Source of the DNA: an uncultured Acidobacteriia bacterium
GTDB taxonomy: Bacteria > Acidobacteriota > Terriglobia > Bryobacterales > Bryobacteraceae
Length of the DNA: 64,000 nt
Assembly: GCA_903851195.1 (NCBI GenBank)
Contig: CAINNJ010000043.1
Span: 1-64,000 of the forward strand
Direction: 5' to 3'
The notes beneath the pieces were generated by a model that was given only the letters and a program-made list of their open reading frames with translations, searched no databases and was not told where the DNA came from. Positions within the stretch are counted from its first letter, which is position 1. Every line of letters starts with the position of its first letter. Position numbers and translations under genes: made by a program. Below are positions 43,147 to 54,263 of the stretch, one piece after another.

Positions 43147-43860
43147 TTAGCAGGGAATAGGCGCTTCCGCCGGCGTGGCCGACTTCAACAGCGTGCTCTC
43201 CCCCTGCAGCAAATGCTCATACATCAGACTCCGCGCCCGCTCCGCCTCGCCCGCCTCAATCGCCCGCAGCATCTGCTCGTGCGCCTCCACCGGCGTGCCC
43301 TCGTCCCGCAGCGAAGACGTCACCGTCAGACTCCGCGACAACGCCCGGTGCAGCGACGAAAACATCCGCTGGCACACCCGATTCCCCGAAGCCCGCCAGA
43401 TTGCCTCGTGGAACCGCAGATCCTGATCCGCCAGCTCCTCCGCATCCATCGCCGGATTCGCCTTCATCGCCGCCACCGCTTTCCCCAGTTCCTCCAGATC
43501 GTCGTCCGACCTCCGGCTCGCCGCCCGCGCCGCCAGTTCCGGCTCCACAATCCGCCGCGCCTCGAACAGTTCCTGAAAGGAAATCCCGTCCACCAGAATC
43601 AGAAAATCCAGCGGAGCCCCCAGTGTGGTCGACGCATCCAGCGTCAGATACGTCCCGTCCCCCACCCTCTGGTGCACAATCCCCATCACATCCAGCGCCT
43701 TCAGAGCCTGCCGGATCGACCCGCGATTCACGCCGAATAGCCGCGCCAGTTCCCTCTCCGGCAGCAGCTTCCCTCCCGGGCTCAGTTCGCCGCTCGAGAT
43801 CATATCCTTCAATCCCGCCACAAGAGTGTGCGTCAGATCTTTTGCTTTACGCGCTGGCAT
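43147..43860 (-). CDS. GntR-family (FadR-type) transcriptional regulator
   Basis: 237 residues. A winged helix-turn-helix occupies residues ~8-75 (GGKLLPERELARLFGVNRGS, IRQALKALDVMGIV), followed by an all-helical FCD ligand-binding domain (DQDLRFHEAIWRASGN with the metal-binding Asp/His pattern, and later His in EAHEQML). FCD regulators respond to organic acids or sugars. The target operon is not certain. A GGGTA-GT-TACCC palindrome 16 bases upstream of the start could be the autoregulatory operator. Confidence 0.9.
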   Translation of the reverse strand: MPARKAKDLTHTLVAGLKDMISSGELSPGGKLLPERELARLFGVNRGSIRQALKALDVMGIVHQRVGDGTYLTLDASTTLGAPLDFLILVDGISFQELFEARRIVEPELAARAASRRSDDDLEELGKAVAAMKANPAMDAEELADQDLRFHEAIWRASGNRVCQRMFSSLHRALSRSLTVTSSLRDEGTPVEAHEQMLRAIEAGEAERARSLMYEHLLQGESTLLKSATPAEAPIPC

Positions 43861-43875
43861 TACCGGATCACCCAG

Positions 43876-43887
43876 GGGTAGTTACCC
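43876..43887. promoter_or_regulatory. Palindrome upstream of the GntR regulator
   Basis: GGGTAGTTACCC is a perfect 5-bp inverted repeat around GT, just before the gntR start at 43860. GGT/ACC half-sites are typical of FadR-subfamily operators, so autoregulation is plausible. Confidence 0.35.
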
Positions 43888-43942
43888 GTCGGAATCCGCC
43901 AAGCATATCAAAGGATTACGCCGGATGCTTGCCCATTTGCCG

Positions 43943-45052
43943 TCACGCCGCGAGCTTCTCCAGAATCCGCCGGAACGCTTCCTGGTCCGCCGGGACCGCC
44001 TCGCCGAACGCCTGCACCCGCGCCCGCCACAACTGCTCGGCCAGCGAAAGCAGTCCCTCCGCGGCTTCATTACTCACCGCCGCAGGCGTCTTCCCCGTGA
44101 GCGCCGCATCGGCCCGCTGCAATAAATCCTCAATCTCCGCCGAACTCTTCTCCGGCCGCGCGTCCGCCTGCTGCCGCAAGTCCCCCCGAACCCACTCCAG
44201 AATCCGGCTGCTCCGCCGGTACTTCTCCGCCGACGTCAGTTGCCGGGGCGTCGGATCCACCTCGGTGAGCATATCCACCAGCTCCAGCTGCGCCCGGATC
44301 GGCATCTCCGGACTGTGCATCGCGGCGCGAATGAACGCACTCCGCGCCTCCCGATACCGCCCGCTCTCCAGTTCCGCCTCGCCCAGCCCCGCGTACGACT
44401 CCCCGTCCAGCCGGTCTTTCTCCACCAGTTGCCGGTACACGTTCGCCGCCCTCGCCGGCGATCCCGCCTGCAGAAAATACCGCGCCAGCTTCTTCCGGAC
44501 CGCCCGATCCTCCCCCGCCTCTTCCTCCAGCGAGATCAGCTCACCCAGCATCTCCCCCCGCCGGTTCTGCCGCGCCAGCAGTTCGATCAGTTCCAGCCGC
44601 GCCGCCACCCGCTGCGCTGCCCCGTCTGCCCCCCAATGACCAAAAATGGCCCGGTGATAAAACGAATCCGCCTCCCCCGCGCCCTTCTCCCGAACCCGCA
44701 GACGAGCCGCCGCCAGATTCGCCTCGCCGTCATTCGGCTCACGGCTCAGCGCGGCAGTGATCCGCATCTCCGCCTCCGCCGTCTTCCCCGTCGCCGCCAG
44801 CGCGTTCCCCAACGCCAGTTCATAACCCGCGTTGTCCCGCGCCAGCACCCAGGCCTGACGCAATGGTTCCACCGCCGCCGTGGCCTTGCCCTCGGCCAGC
44901 AGCCGCGTCCCCATCGCGTAGTTCGCCGACGCCGCCCGCTGCATCTCGCCCGACTCCGTCTTCGCGAGAAACTTGTCCAGCGCCGCCAGCCCGCCAGCCG
45001 TCACCACCAGCACCACCGTCGTCCTGACAACAGCCTGCCGCCTGCTGATCAT
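43943..45052 (-). CDS. Membrane-anchored TPR protein
   Basis: 369 residues with one N-terminal hydrophobic segment (AVVRTTVVLVVTAGGLAAL). The rest is helical with TPR-like repeats (ANYAMGTRLLAEGKATAAVE, YELALGNALAATGKTAEAEM, SYAGLGEAELESGRYREARS). It probably acts as a scaffold at the membrane; no enzymatic motif was seen. The ATG at 45052 overlaps the stop of the ClC channel gene (45049), so it is translated with the channel and may be part of its complex or simply share its promoter. Confidence 0.72.
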   Translation of the reverse strand: MISRRQAVVRTTVVLVVTAGGLAALDKFLAKTESGEMQRAASANYAMGTRLLAEGKATAAVEPLRQAWVLARDNAGYELALGNALAATGKTAEAEMRITAALSREPNDGEANLAAARLRVREKGAGEADSFYHRAIFGHWGADGAAQRVAARLELIELLARQNRRGEMLGELISLEEEAGEDRAVRKKLARYFLQAGSPARAANVYRQLVEKDRLDGESYAGLGEAELESGRYREARSAFIRAAMHSPEMPIRAQLELVDMLTEVDPTPRQLTSAEKYRRSSRILEWVRGDLRQQADARPEKSSAEIEDLLQRADAALTGKTPAAVSNEAAEGLLSLAEQLWRARVQAFGEAVPADQEAFRRILEKLAA

Positions 45053-46773
45053 GACGGTTCGGACACCCCGTACACGGCCAGCAGCCCGCGCAGCGTCACC
45101 ATGCCCCGCAGCGCCCGCAGATCCGCCCGGCTGACCACCGGCAGCACGTCCACCTGACCGGCCCGCATCCTCTCCAGAGCCTGCCCGGCCGAGTTGTCCG
45201 GATGCACGTGCGGAAAAAGCGAACCCGTATCGATCACGTCCCGCAGCATCGCCTCCGGGCGCGCCGCCTCAATCTGACTCCGGTGCAGCATCCCGGCCAC
45301 CCGCCCGTCCTCGCCCACCACCCACGAGTTGCAGCCTTCGGTCTCGAAGAAAGCCCGCGCCTCCGCGATCCCCGCCTCCGGCGCCAGCATCGGAGCGTCC
45401 GCCGCCATCACGTCCCCCACCCGCACGCCCCCCTGCAGTTCGCGCGCCTCCGACGTGGGCAGATGCACGCCCTCCTGATGCGCCAGCGCCTCGTAGATCG
45501 GCTCTTCCTGCAGCTTCTGCGAAAGGAAAAAGCTGATCAGATTCGAGATCATCAGCGGCACGATAATCGCGTAATCCCGCGTCATTTCGAAGATCATGAT
45601 CACCGACGTCAGCGGCGTCCGCACAATCCCCGCGAAAGCCGTCCCCATCCCCACCAGCGCGTAAGCCCCCGGATTCGCCGTCGACGCCGGAAACAGCAGA
45701 TGCGCCACGCTCCCCACCGCCCCGCCGATCATCGCGCCGATAAACAAACTCGGCCCGAAAATCCCGCCCGCGTTCCCCGACGAATAACAAACCGGCGTCG
45801 CGATGATCTTCAGCACCGCCAGCAGCAGCAGCGTGCGCAGCGGAGCGTCCCCCCCCAGCACGCGGTCCACATAGTCGTACCCGACGCCCAGCACCTCCGG
45901 CACGAACCACCCCACCAGGCCCACCAGCAACCCGCCCGCCACCGGCTGGATCCAGACCGTCTTCCGGGGCAGCCGCCGGAACCAGATCCGCAGTTGCAGC
46001 AGCAGTTTGACGAACGCCACGGAGCCCAGTCCTCCGGCCACGCCCAGCACGGCGTAAATCGCCAGTTCCCAGGGACTCACCAGCTGATAGGCCGGCACGT
46101 GAAACAGCGGCTGATCCCCCAGAAACAAATGCAGCACCATCCAGGAGGTGGCCGAGCTCAGCACCACCGTCCCGATGGCCGTAGCGTGCAGATCCCCCAG
46201 AATCTCCTCGAGGGAAAACAGCACCGCCGCGATCGGTGTATTGAAAGCCGCCGCCAGTGCCGCCGCCGCGCCCACCGGCACCAGCGCCTTCACGTTTTCC
46301 GGACGCAGCCCGAAGCGCCGCCCGATCACCGAAGCGATCCCCGCGCCGATCTGCACCGAGGGCCCCTCGCGTCCCAGCGCGATCCCGCTCGCCAGCGAAA
46401 TCGAACAGCAGATCAGCTTGCCGAAAACCGTCTTCAGCGAGATGTAGCCGTCTTCGATGAACAGCGCGAATTTCGTCTGCGGAATGCCGCTGCCCCGCGC
46501 GCCCGGAAAGTACCGGAACAGCAGATAGCCGCTGACCAGCGCGCCAGCCGTCGGCACCAGCACCCGCCGCCAGGCGGCATTTCCAGGAGGATACATCCGG
46601 GCGCTCAGCCGGCCCGTAAGCAGCATGAACGCCACCACCGTCAGCCCGACCACCACGCCGATCACCAGGCTCAGCACAATCAGCAGCTGATCTTCGCGAT
46701 CCGCGAACCCGGTCCAGTTCAGCCGCCCCCGTGTTGAGGAGGTGTCTCGCGTGGAAGTAGTGTCTTCAGGCAT
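45049..46773 (-). CDS. ClC-family chloride channel/transporter with CBS pair
   Basis: 574 residues. Some ten or more membrane segments carry ClC signatures: GARGSGIPQ (usual GSGIP), SGIALGREGPSVQIG with the gating Glu, and GNAGGIFGPSLFIGA. Two CBS domains follow at about 440-570 (VRVGDVMAADAPML, VLPVVSRADLRAL), which usually sense nucleotides. It moves chloride or another anion, perhaps coupled to protons. The ATG at 46773 is used; a longer frame to 46863 overlaps the small zinc-ribbon gene. It is probably the second gene of a zinc-ribbon, ClC, TPR operon. Confidence 0.9.
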   Translation of the reverse strand: MPEDTTSTRDTSSTRGRLNWTGFADREDQLLIVLSLVIGVVVGLTVVAFMLLTGRLSARMYPPGNAAWRRVLVPTAGALVSGYLLFRYFPGARGSGIPQTKFALFIEDGYISLKTVFGKLICCSISLASGIALGREGPSVQIGAGIASVIGRRFGLRPENVKALVPVGAAAALAAAFNTPIAAVLFSLEEILGDLHATAIGTVVLSSATSWMVLHLFLGDQPLFHVPAYQLVSPWELAIYAVLGVAGGLGSVAFVKLLLQLRIWFRRLPRKTVWIQPVAGGLLVGLVGWFVPEVLGVGYDYVDRVLGGDAPLRTLLLLAVLKIIATPVCYSSGNAGGIFGPSLFIGAMIGGAVGSVAHLLFPASTANPGAYALVGMGTAFAGIVRTPLTSVIMIFEMTRDYAIIVPLMISNLISFFLSQKLQEEPIYEALAHQEGVHLPTSEARELQGGVRVGDVMAADAPMLAPEAGIAEARAFFETEGCNSWVVGEDGRVAGMLHRSQIEAARPEAMLRDVIDTGSLFPHVHPDNSAGQALERMRAGQVDVLPVVSRADLRALRGMVTLRGLLAVYGVSEPS

Positions 46774-46945
46774 CCGGTCGTGCCCAGAACGTTCGCTCGC
46801 AGACGATACAACGCCACTTGCGAAGCTTCGAAAAGGCAGTGAAGAAGCGCTCCAGGGAACCACGCCGTACCTGCGCGGGATATCTCAATCCGCACTTCGG
46901 GCACTGCGAAAGTTTAGTTTTTTGGTTACCGGGCGCTGGCTTCAC
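46766..46945 (-). CDS. Small zinc-ribbon protein
   Basis: A short frame of 59 residues from the GTG at 46945, just below usual gene-caller sizes. It contains SQCPKCGLRYPAQV and WRCIVCERTFWARPDA, two Cys-x2-Cys pairs 28 residues apart, as in treble-clef or zinc-ribbon modules. The stop overlaps the ClC start by eight bases, which supports translational coupling. An in-frame stop 18-20 bases before the GTG limits the length. The protein may bind nucleic acid or act as a metal-binding partner. The start codon is the weakest point. Confidence 0.6.
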   Translation of the reverse strand: MKPAPGNQKTKLSQCPKCGLRYPAQVRRGSLERFFTAFSKLRKWRCIVCERTFWARPDA

Positions 46946-47022
46946 ACCAACCTTTTTACCTTACGTCAGCCAGCCGCCCCGGCGCTTCCCGCGGTGTCAC
47001 AAAACCGACAGCTTTGCCCCCG

Positions 47023-49518
47023 CTAAACGTGATCCACTTCACGCACCCAGTCCGGCCGCTTCAGCACTTCCCGCGGCTTGCTGCCGTCCGGCGGTCCGAT
47101 CACCCCGTCCTTGTACATCATGTCCAGAATCCGCGCCGCTCGCCCATACCCCAGACGCAGCCGCCTCTGCAGCGTGGAAGTCGACGCCTTGCCCATTTCG
47201 AGCACCACCCGCAGCGCTTCCTCGTACATCGGATCCTGCTCGCCCGTCTCCGTCTCTTCCGGCTCCGACTCCGCATCGTCGCTCGGCGGCGCGATCAGAT
47301 ACGACTGATCGTACTCCGGCTTCGCCTGCGCCTTCCAGAAATCCACCACTTTGATGATTTCCGTCTCCGTCACGAACGCCCCGTGCACGCGCGTCAGTCG
47401 CGACGACCCCGGCGGCAGGAACAGCATGTCGCCCTTGCCCAGCAGATGCTCCGACCCCATCACGTCCAGAATGGTGCGGCTGTCCACCCGCGTCGCCACC
47501 CGGAAACTGATCCGTGCCGGAAAGTTCGCCTTGATGATGCCCGTGATCACGTCCACGCTCGGCCGCTGCGTCGCCAGCACCAGATGCATCCCCACCGCGC
47601 GCGCCATCTGCGCCAGCCGCGTTACGGACTCCTCCACGTTCCGGCCTTCCAGAATCATCAGATCGGCCAGCTCGTCGATCAGAATCAGAATATACGGCAG
47701 CGGCTTCAGCTCTTCGGCCTGCGGCGCCCCCGTCTCTTCTTCGAACAGACTGCGTGGCTGATGCTGCGCCTGCCGCACTTTCTTGTTGTACTGATCGATA
47801 TTCCGCGTGCCCTGTTCCGCGAGCAGCCGCAGCCGCCGCTCCATCTCCAGCACCGCGTTCTTCAGCGCGTTCGTCGCCTTCCTTGGATCCGTGATCACCG
47901 GCGTCAGCAGATGCGGCACACCCTCATACATCCCGAGTTCCACCCGCTTTGGATCCACCATGATCATCCGGACCTCGTCCGGCGTCGACTTATACAGAAT
48001 CGACATGATCAGCGAGTTGATCATCACCGATTTGCCCGACCCCGTCGACCCCGCGATCAGCACGTGCGGCATCGTCTCGAGCGTCGCCACCTTGATCCGC
48101 CCGTTGATGTCCTTGCCCATCGAGATCGTCATGAAAGAAGGCGAAGACTCGAATTCGTCCGATTCCAGAATCGCGCGCAGGCTGATGAGTTCCCGCTTCG
48201 TATTCGGCACCTCGATGCCGATCGTCGGCTTGCCCGGAATGCGCTCGATCAGAATCGATTCCGCCTGCAGCCCCAGGCACAAATCTTCCGTCAGCGTCGT
48301 GACTTTGCTGTACTTGATCCCCGCCTCCGGCTTGAACTCGAACGTCGTGACCACCGGACCCGGGTTGATCTGCACCACCGAGCCCAGAACGTTGAACTCC
48401 TCCAGCTTCGCCTTGATAGCGGCCGCCGTGTTCTTCAGTTCCTGCTCGTCGAACGCCGACCGGACCGGAATCTCGTTCAGCAGTTCCGTGGAAGGCAGCC
48501 GGTAAATCGTCGGCAGCTTCGGCTCGCGCTTGAGCGTCTTCGAGAACGGGAAATCCACCACGTTCGAAGGGGCCGGTGGCAGTTCGTCGAGCCGCCGGAT
48601 CGGAATCTCTCCGGCTTCCGTCTCCGCCTCGTCTTCCTCAACCGGACTACTCGCGGAAGGCTCGGCCGGGACAGGAGGATCGTCCCATGGCATCGTCTCG
48701 CTGACGGTCTCAGCTGCCACTTCCACGGGACGCCGCCCGCGCGTCCGCTGCGTGGGAATCGGCTCCGGAGCGATGGTCAGAGCGCTTGCCGGAGCAGCCG
48801 CCGGAGCGCTTTCCTCCACCTCGTCATCTTCAACCGAAGCCGCGGCTTTCTGCTTCTTCGCCGCCTTCTGAGCCGCCCGCTCCTTCTCCCGTTCCAGCGC
48901 CGCTTCCCGCCGCTGTTCCCGCCAGAACCGCCACCGGTCGCTTAGGTCCGAAAAGAACGCCCGGATCGGGAAGAACATCCGTTCTAACGACGCCAGAGTG
49001 AACGTGGAAACCAGGTACGTCGAAACGATCAGGCAGGTGGTCAGCACCACCGCCGCGCCCGACAGATTCAGCGCATGCTGCAGAACTCCCGCCACCAGAT
49101 ACCCCGTCGCGCCGCCCGGCAGAATCGTGTGGTCGAACATCCGCCACTCCGGCAGCAGCGCCGCCCAGCCGCACGCCGACAAAACCAGCAGCACCGTGCC
49201 CAGCAGGCGAATCAGCGGAGCCGGGATCTCTTCCGACCGGATCCACTTCCACCCCAGCCCGAAAATCAGCACCGGAAACAGGAACGCCGCGAGGCCAAAC
49301 GCCTGCAGGAAAATGTCCGCCAGATACGCGCCCACGGGCCCGATCAGGTTCTCCGTGTGGACCCGTCCGGTCACCGTATTCCACGAAGAATCAGTAGGAT
49401 GGAAGGAAGCGAAACTGAGCAGAACCAGGATGCCCGACGCAAGAAACAGCAATCCCATCACCTCGTTGAGGCGTCTGGATTGAGTTGGCGTGAAAAGCCT
49501 GAAAGTAAAAAGCCTCAT
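47023..49518 (-). CDS. ftsK: DNA translocase FtsK/SpoIIIE
   Basis: 831 residues. Four N-terminal membrane segments (e.g. VMGLLFLASGILVLLSF, FGLAAFLFPVLIFGLGW) are followed by a charged, Pro/Ala-rich linker (~220-330) and the motor: Walker A AGSTGSGKSVMIN, Walker B ILILIDELADLM, and VLATQRPSVDVITG. The C-terminal winged helix (gamma domain) is RRLRLGYGRAARILDMMYKD. It moves chromosomal DNA during division. The start at 49518 is chosen for the family pattern (MRLFTFRLFTPTQSRRLNEV); a frame to 49689 overlaps tex. Confidence 0.95.
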   Translation of the reverse strand: MRLFTFRLFTPTQSRRLNEVMGLLFLASGILVLLSFASFHPTDSSWNTVTGRVHTENLIGPVGAYLADIFLQAFGLAAFLFPVLIFGLGWKWIRSEEIPAPLIRLLGTVLLVLSACGWAALLPEWRMFDHTILPGGATGYLVAGVLQHALNLSGAAVVLTTCLIVSTYLVSTFTLASLERMFFPIRAFFSDLSDRWRFWREQRREAALEREKERAAQKAAKKQKAAASVEDDEVEESAPAAAPASALTIAPEPIPTQRTRGRRPVEVAAETVSETMPWDDPPVPAEPSASSPVEEDEAETEAGEIPIRRLDELPPAPSNVVDFPFSKTLKREPKLPTIYRLPSTELLNEIPVRSAFDEQELKNTAAAIKAKLEEFNVLGSVVQINPGPVVTTFEFKPEAGIKYSKVTTLTEDLCLGLQAESILIERIPGKPTIGIEVPNTKRELISLRAILESDEFESSPSFMTISMGKDINGRIKVATLETMPHVLIAGSTGSGKSVMINSLIMSILYKSTPDEVRMIMVDPKRVELGMYEGVPHLLTPVITDPRKATNALKNAVLEMERRLRLLAEQGTRNIDQYNKKVRQAQHQPRSLFEEETGAPQAEELKPLPYILILIDELADLMILEGRNVEESVTRLAQMARAVGMHLVLATQRPSVDVITGIIKANFPARISFRVATRVDSRTILDVMGSEHLLGKGDMLFLPPGSSRLTRVHGAFVTETEIIKVVDFWKAQAKPEYDQSYLIAPPSDDAESEPEETETGEQDPMYEEALRVVLEMGKASTSTLQRRLRLGYGRAARILDMMYKDGVIGPPDGSKPREVLKRPDWVREVDHV

Positions 49519-49585
49519 CCGACTGGCGGCCGGAAGATAACAGAGCAGAACCAGTATGCCAGAATTCCCGCTCCGGCGACAGGCA

Positions 49586-51865
49586 TCACCGTTTCTTCCA
49601 CTTGTCCGCCAAAGCCGAGATCCGGTCGTCCAGCCGGACTTCGGGCTTCGGCGCCGCAGCCGGTTTCGCCGCCGGTGCCGGACGCCCACCCTGTCGCGGC
49701 GCGCCTTCCTGCAGTGCCTTGATCGAAAGCGCGATCCGCTTCGATTTCAGATCCACATTCAGCACCGCCACCTTCACAATCTGCCCCACCTTCACGGCTT
49801 CGCTCGGGTCCTTAATGTACCGGTTCGAAAGCTCGCTGATGTGAACCAGACCGTCCTGATGCACCCCCACGTCCACGAACGCCCCGAACTTGGTCACGTT
49901 CGTAACCACGCCCTCCAGGGTCATCCCCGGCTTCACATCCGCCATCTCTTTCACTTCGTCGTGGAACTTCGGCGCCACGAACTTGTCCCGCGGATCCCGC
50001 CCCGGCTTCTTGAGTTCCTCCAGAATGTCCGTCAGCGTGTAAACGCCCACGCTGAAGTCTTCCTTCTTCACCCGCGACAGAACTTCCGGCGTGCGGATCA
50101 GCTCCGGAATCGAAATCCCCTGCGCCTTCGCGATCTGCTCCACCACCGGATACGACTCCGGATGCACCGCCGTCGAGTCCAGCGGATTCTCCCCGCCCCG
50201 GATTCGCAGAAATCCCGCCGCCTGCTCGAACGTCTTCGGCCCGATCCCCGACACCGCCGTCACCTGCACGCGCGACCGGAACTTCCCGTGCTCATTCCGG
50301 TACTCCACAATCTTCAGCGCCGTCCGCTCGCTGATTCCCGCCACATACCGCAGCAACGCCCAGGACGCCGTATTCAGATCCACGCCCACTCGGTTCACGC
50401 AGCTCTCGATCACCGCCTCCAGCGATTTCTGCAGCTGCCCCTGATCCACGTCATGCTGATACTGCCCCACTCCGATCGACTTCGGATCGATCTTCACCAG
50501 TTCCGCCAGCGGATCCTGCAGCCGCCGGGCAATCGAGATCGCCCCGCGCACCGTCAGATCCAGATCCGGAAACTCCTGCCGCGCAATATCCGACGCCGAG
50601 TAAATCGAAGCGCCGGATTCGTTCACCGTCACGCTGAACACGTGGTCGAGCGACTGCGCCTTGAAGAACTCCCGCACGAACGAATCCGTCTCGCGCGACG
50701 CCGTGCCGTTCCCGATCGCGATCGCCCGCACCTGGTACTTCGTCATCAGCTCTTTCAGAATCCGCGACGAACCCGCATGATCGTTCTTCGGCTGATGCGG
50801 ATAAATCACGCTGTGATCGAGAAACTTCCCGGTCTCATCCACCACCGCGATCTTGCAGCCCGTCCGAATCCCCGGATCGATCCCCAGCACCGCGATCTGC
50901 CCCGCCGGCGGCGAAAGCAACAGATTCTCCAGATTCTCCCGGAATACCTTGATCGCGTCCAGATCCGCCCGCTGCTTCAACTCCAGCCGGACCTCCGACT
51001 GAATCGACAGATTCAGCAGCCGCTTGTAGCAATCCTGCACGGCCAGTTCGAGTTGCGGCGTCCAGTCCCCCGGCCGCTTCAGAACCTGGCTTTTCAGATA
51101 CCCCAGCGGCCGCTCCGGCTCCAGTTCGATATTAAAGTAGAGAACATTCTCCGTCTCGCCGCGCCGGATCGCCAGCATGCGATGCGAAGGAATCTTCGCC
51201 ACCGGCTCGCGATACTCGTAATACATCTTGAACTTTTCCTGCTCGTCGACCGCGCCTTCCACCTTGCTCGATACGATCACCGCTTCGGCGAACATCATCT
51301 GCCGCAGCGCCTTGCGGAAATCCGCGTTTTCGCTGATTATTTCGGCCACAATGTGCCGCGCGCCTTCGAGCGCCTCGTCCACCGTCCCGACACCCTTTTC
51401 GGCGCTGATAAACGAAGCCGCGAACTCCGCGAGCGCCACGCCGGTCGCCTCCTGCGCCCACAGATACTGCGCCAGCGGCTCCAGCCCCTTCTCGCGCGCG
51501 ATGGTCGCCTTCGTCCGCCGCTTCGGCTTGTAAGGCAGGTAGAGGTCTTCGAGTTCGCTCTTGTCGAATGTGGCGAGGATGCGCGCCCGCAGTTCGTCCG
51601 TCAGCTTGCCCTGCTCTTCAATGGTGCGCAGGATCAGTTCGCGGCGGTCTTCCAGTTCCCGGAAATAAGCGAGCTTCTCTTCGATGGAGCGGATCTGCAC
51701 CTCATCCAGATTGCCCGTCGCTTCCTTCCGGTACCGCGCGATGAACGGCACCGTGCCGCCCTCGTCCAGCAGTTCGATAGTGGCCACCAGGCCCTTCATC
51801 GGAACGTTCAGCAACTGCGCGATGTGCAGGAGAATTTCGGGGGTTAACGACTTCGGTTCAGGCAT
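49586..51865 (-). CDS. tex: Tex-family RNA-binding protein with S1 domain
   Basis: 759 residues, standard length. The N-terminal HTH-like region (IELLDEGGTVPFIARYRKEA), the YqgF-like fold (VLGIDPGIRTGCKIAVVD), the helix-hairpin-helix part (ALLRYVAGISERTALKIVEY) and a C-terminal S1 domain (GMTLEGVVTNVTKFGAFVDV) are all present. Tex binds RNA and influences transcription and stress responses. The C-terminus adds a basic, proline/alanine-rich tail. It lies 67 bases before ftsK on the same strand and may share a transcript. Confidence 0.95.
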   Translation of the reverse strand: MPEPKSLTPEILLHIAQLLNVPMKGLVATIELLDEGGTVPFIARYRKEATGNLDEVQIRSIEEKLAYFRELEDRRELILRTIEEQGKLTDELRARILATFDKSELEDLYLPYKPKRRTKATIAREKGLEPLAQYLWAQEATGVALAEFAASFISAEKGVGTVDEALEGARHIVAEIISENADFRKALRQMMFAEAVIVSSKVEGAVDEQEKFKMYYEYREPVAKIPSHRMLAIRRGETENVLYFNIELEPERPLGYLKSQVLKRPGDWTPQLELAVQDCYKRLLNLSIQSEVRLELKQRADLDAIKVFRENLENLLLSPPAGQIAVLGIDPGIRTGCKIAVVDETGKFLDHSVIYPHQPKNDHAGSSRILKELMTKYQVRAIAIGNGTASRETDSFVREFFKAQSLDHVFSVTVNESGASIYSASDIARQEFPDLDLTVRGAISIARRLQDPLAELVKIDPKSIGVGQYQHDVDQGQLQKSLEAVIESCVNRVGVDLNTASWALLRYVAGISERTALKIVEYRNEHGKFRSRVQVTAVSGIGPKTFEQAAGFLRIRGGENPLDSTAVHPESYPVVEQIAKAQGISIPELIRTPEVLSRVKKEDFSVGVYTLTDILEELKKPGRDPRDKFVAPKFHDEVKEMADVKPGMTLEGVVTNVTKFGAFVDVGVHQDGLVHISELSNRYIKDPSEAVKVGQIVKVAVLNVDLKSKRIALSIKALQEGAPRQGGRPAPAAKPAAAPKPEVRLDDRISALADKWKKR

Positions 51866-51943
51866 GCGGAGGATCAGTCTTCATGTTACGGCGGTGCCGC
51901 CGAAGACTGTCATGGCCGGCGTCGGAACCTCGAAAGTTTCCGC

Positions 51944-52798
51944 TCAGTGAACGATCCTGAGAGCCCACACGATCACGGCCGCGCCCACCACGATCCGGTA
52001 GATCGCGAACGGCACGAAGCCATGCCGCCGCACCCACTGCAGGAACCACGCCACCACGGCCCACGCGACCACGAACGAGACCAGGAATCCGATCGCCAGC
52101 AGCACCCAGCCATGCGAATCGATATGCGCCGGCGGCTCGCCCGTCGAAGGCTTCAGGTACTTCAGCAGATCGTAACCGGTAGCCGCCGCCATCGTGGGAA
52201 TCGAAAGCAGAAACGAGAACTCCAGCGCCGCTGTCCGCGTCAGCCCGGCCACCTGACCCGCCGCGATGGTGACCATGGAGCGCGACGTCCCCGGCACCAC
52301 GGCCGCCAGAGTCTGGCAGATGCCGATCCAGATCGCCTGCCCGAAGCCCATCTCCTCCACGTCGTCCGTGTTACCGCTCGATGAATACAGCGAATCGATT
52401 GCCCACATCACGAAGCCGCCCACCACCAGCGCAACGCCCATCAGCAACAGATTCTCCAGATTCTTGCCGATCACTTTCTTCAGCAGCAACGCGGGCGCCG
52501 CCGTGCAAATGAAGGCCAGCAGCGTGAAGGTCAGCGGGTGCGTCAGCACCGTGCGGTCGCGCCGCCTGCCGCGCGGGAACGTCGCGAAAAAGCCCAGAAT
52601 CCGCTCGAAGAAAACGATGGGCAGGCACAGAATCGCGCCCAACTGGATCACGATCGAAAACATCTTCCAGTAACCGTCGTCCAGGTTGACGCCCAGCAGC
52701 GCCTCCGAGATGCGCAAATGCGCCGTGGAACTCACGGGCAGAAATTCAGTCAGGCCCTCGATCACGCCGAGGACGATGGAGAGAAGATAGTCGTTCAA
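51944..52798 (-). CDS. uppP: Undecaprenyl-diphosphatase
   Basis: 284 residues, about eight membrane segments. IEGLTEFLPVSSTAHLRISE and VPGTSRSMVTIAAG are the two catalytic signatures of UppP/BacA. It dephosphorylates undecaprenyl diphosphate for cell wall and polysaccharide synthesis, and excess gives bacitracin resistance. A 46-base gap separates it from the divergent pyk gene. It would recycle the lipid carrier used by glycan pathways such as the cluster at 20-33 kb, though it is not adjacent. Confidence 0.96.
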   Translation of the reverse strand: MNDYLLSIVLGVIEGLTEFLPVSSTAHLRISEALLGVNLDDGYWKMFSIVIQLGAILCLPIVFFERILGFFATFPRGRRRDRTVLTHPLTFTLLAFICTAAPALLLKKVIGKNLENLLLMGVALVVGGFVMWAIDSLYSSSGNTDDVEEMGFGQAIWIGICQTLAAVVPGTSRSMVTIAAGQVAGLTRTAALEFSFLLSIPTMAAATGYDLLKYLKPSTGEPPAHIDSHGWVLLAIGFLVSFVVAWAVVAWFLQWVRRHGFVPFAIYRIVVGAAVIVWALRIVH

Positions 52799-52844
52799 GA
52801 TCGAATTTTAGCGCGTTGTTGAGCGCGGTCCGATATCGTTAAAC

Positions 52845-54254
<1,410 letters not shown>

Positions 54255-54263
54255 AACAGGCCG

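Noticed and set aside
47014-48945. 643-residue open frame on the plus strand
   Set aside because: It is the antisense shadow of ftsK; composition is Arg/His/Pro-rich with no domain, as expected from a GC-rich opposite strand.
49556-51847. 763-residue open frame on the plus strand
   Set aside because: Antisense to tex, which has complete family motifs; the shadow protein is low in information.
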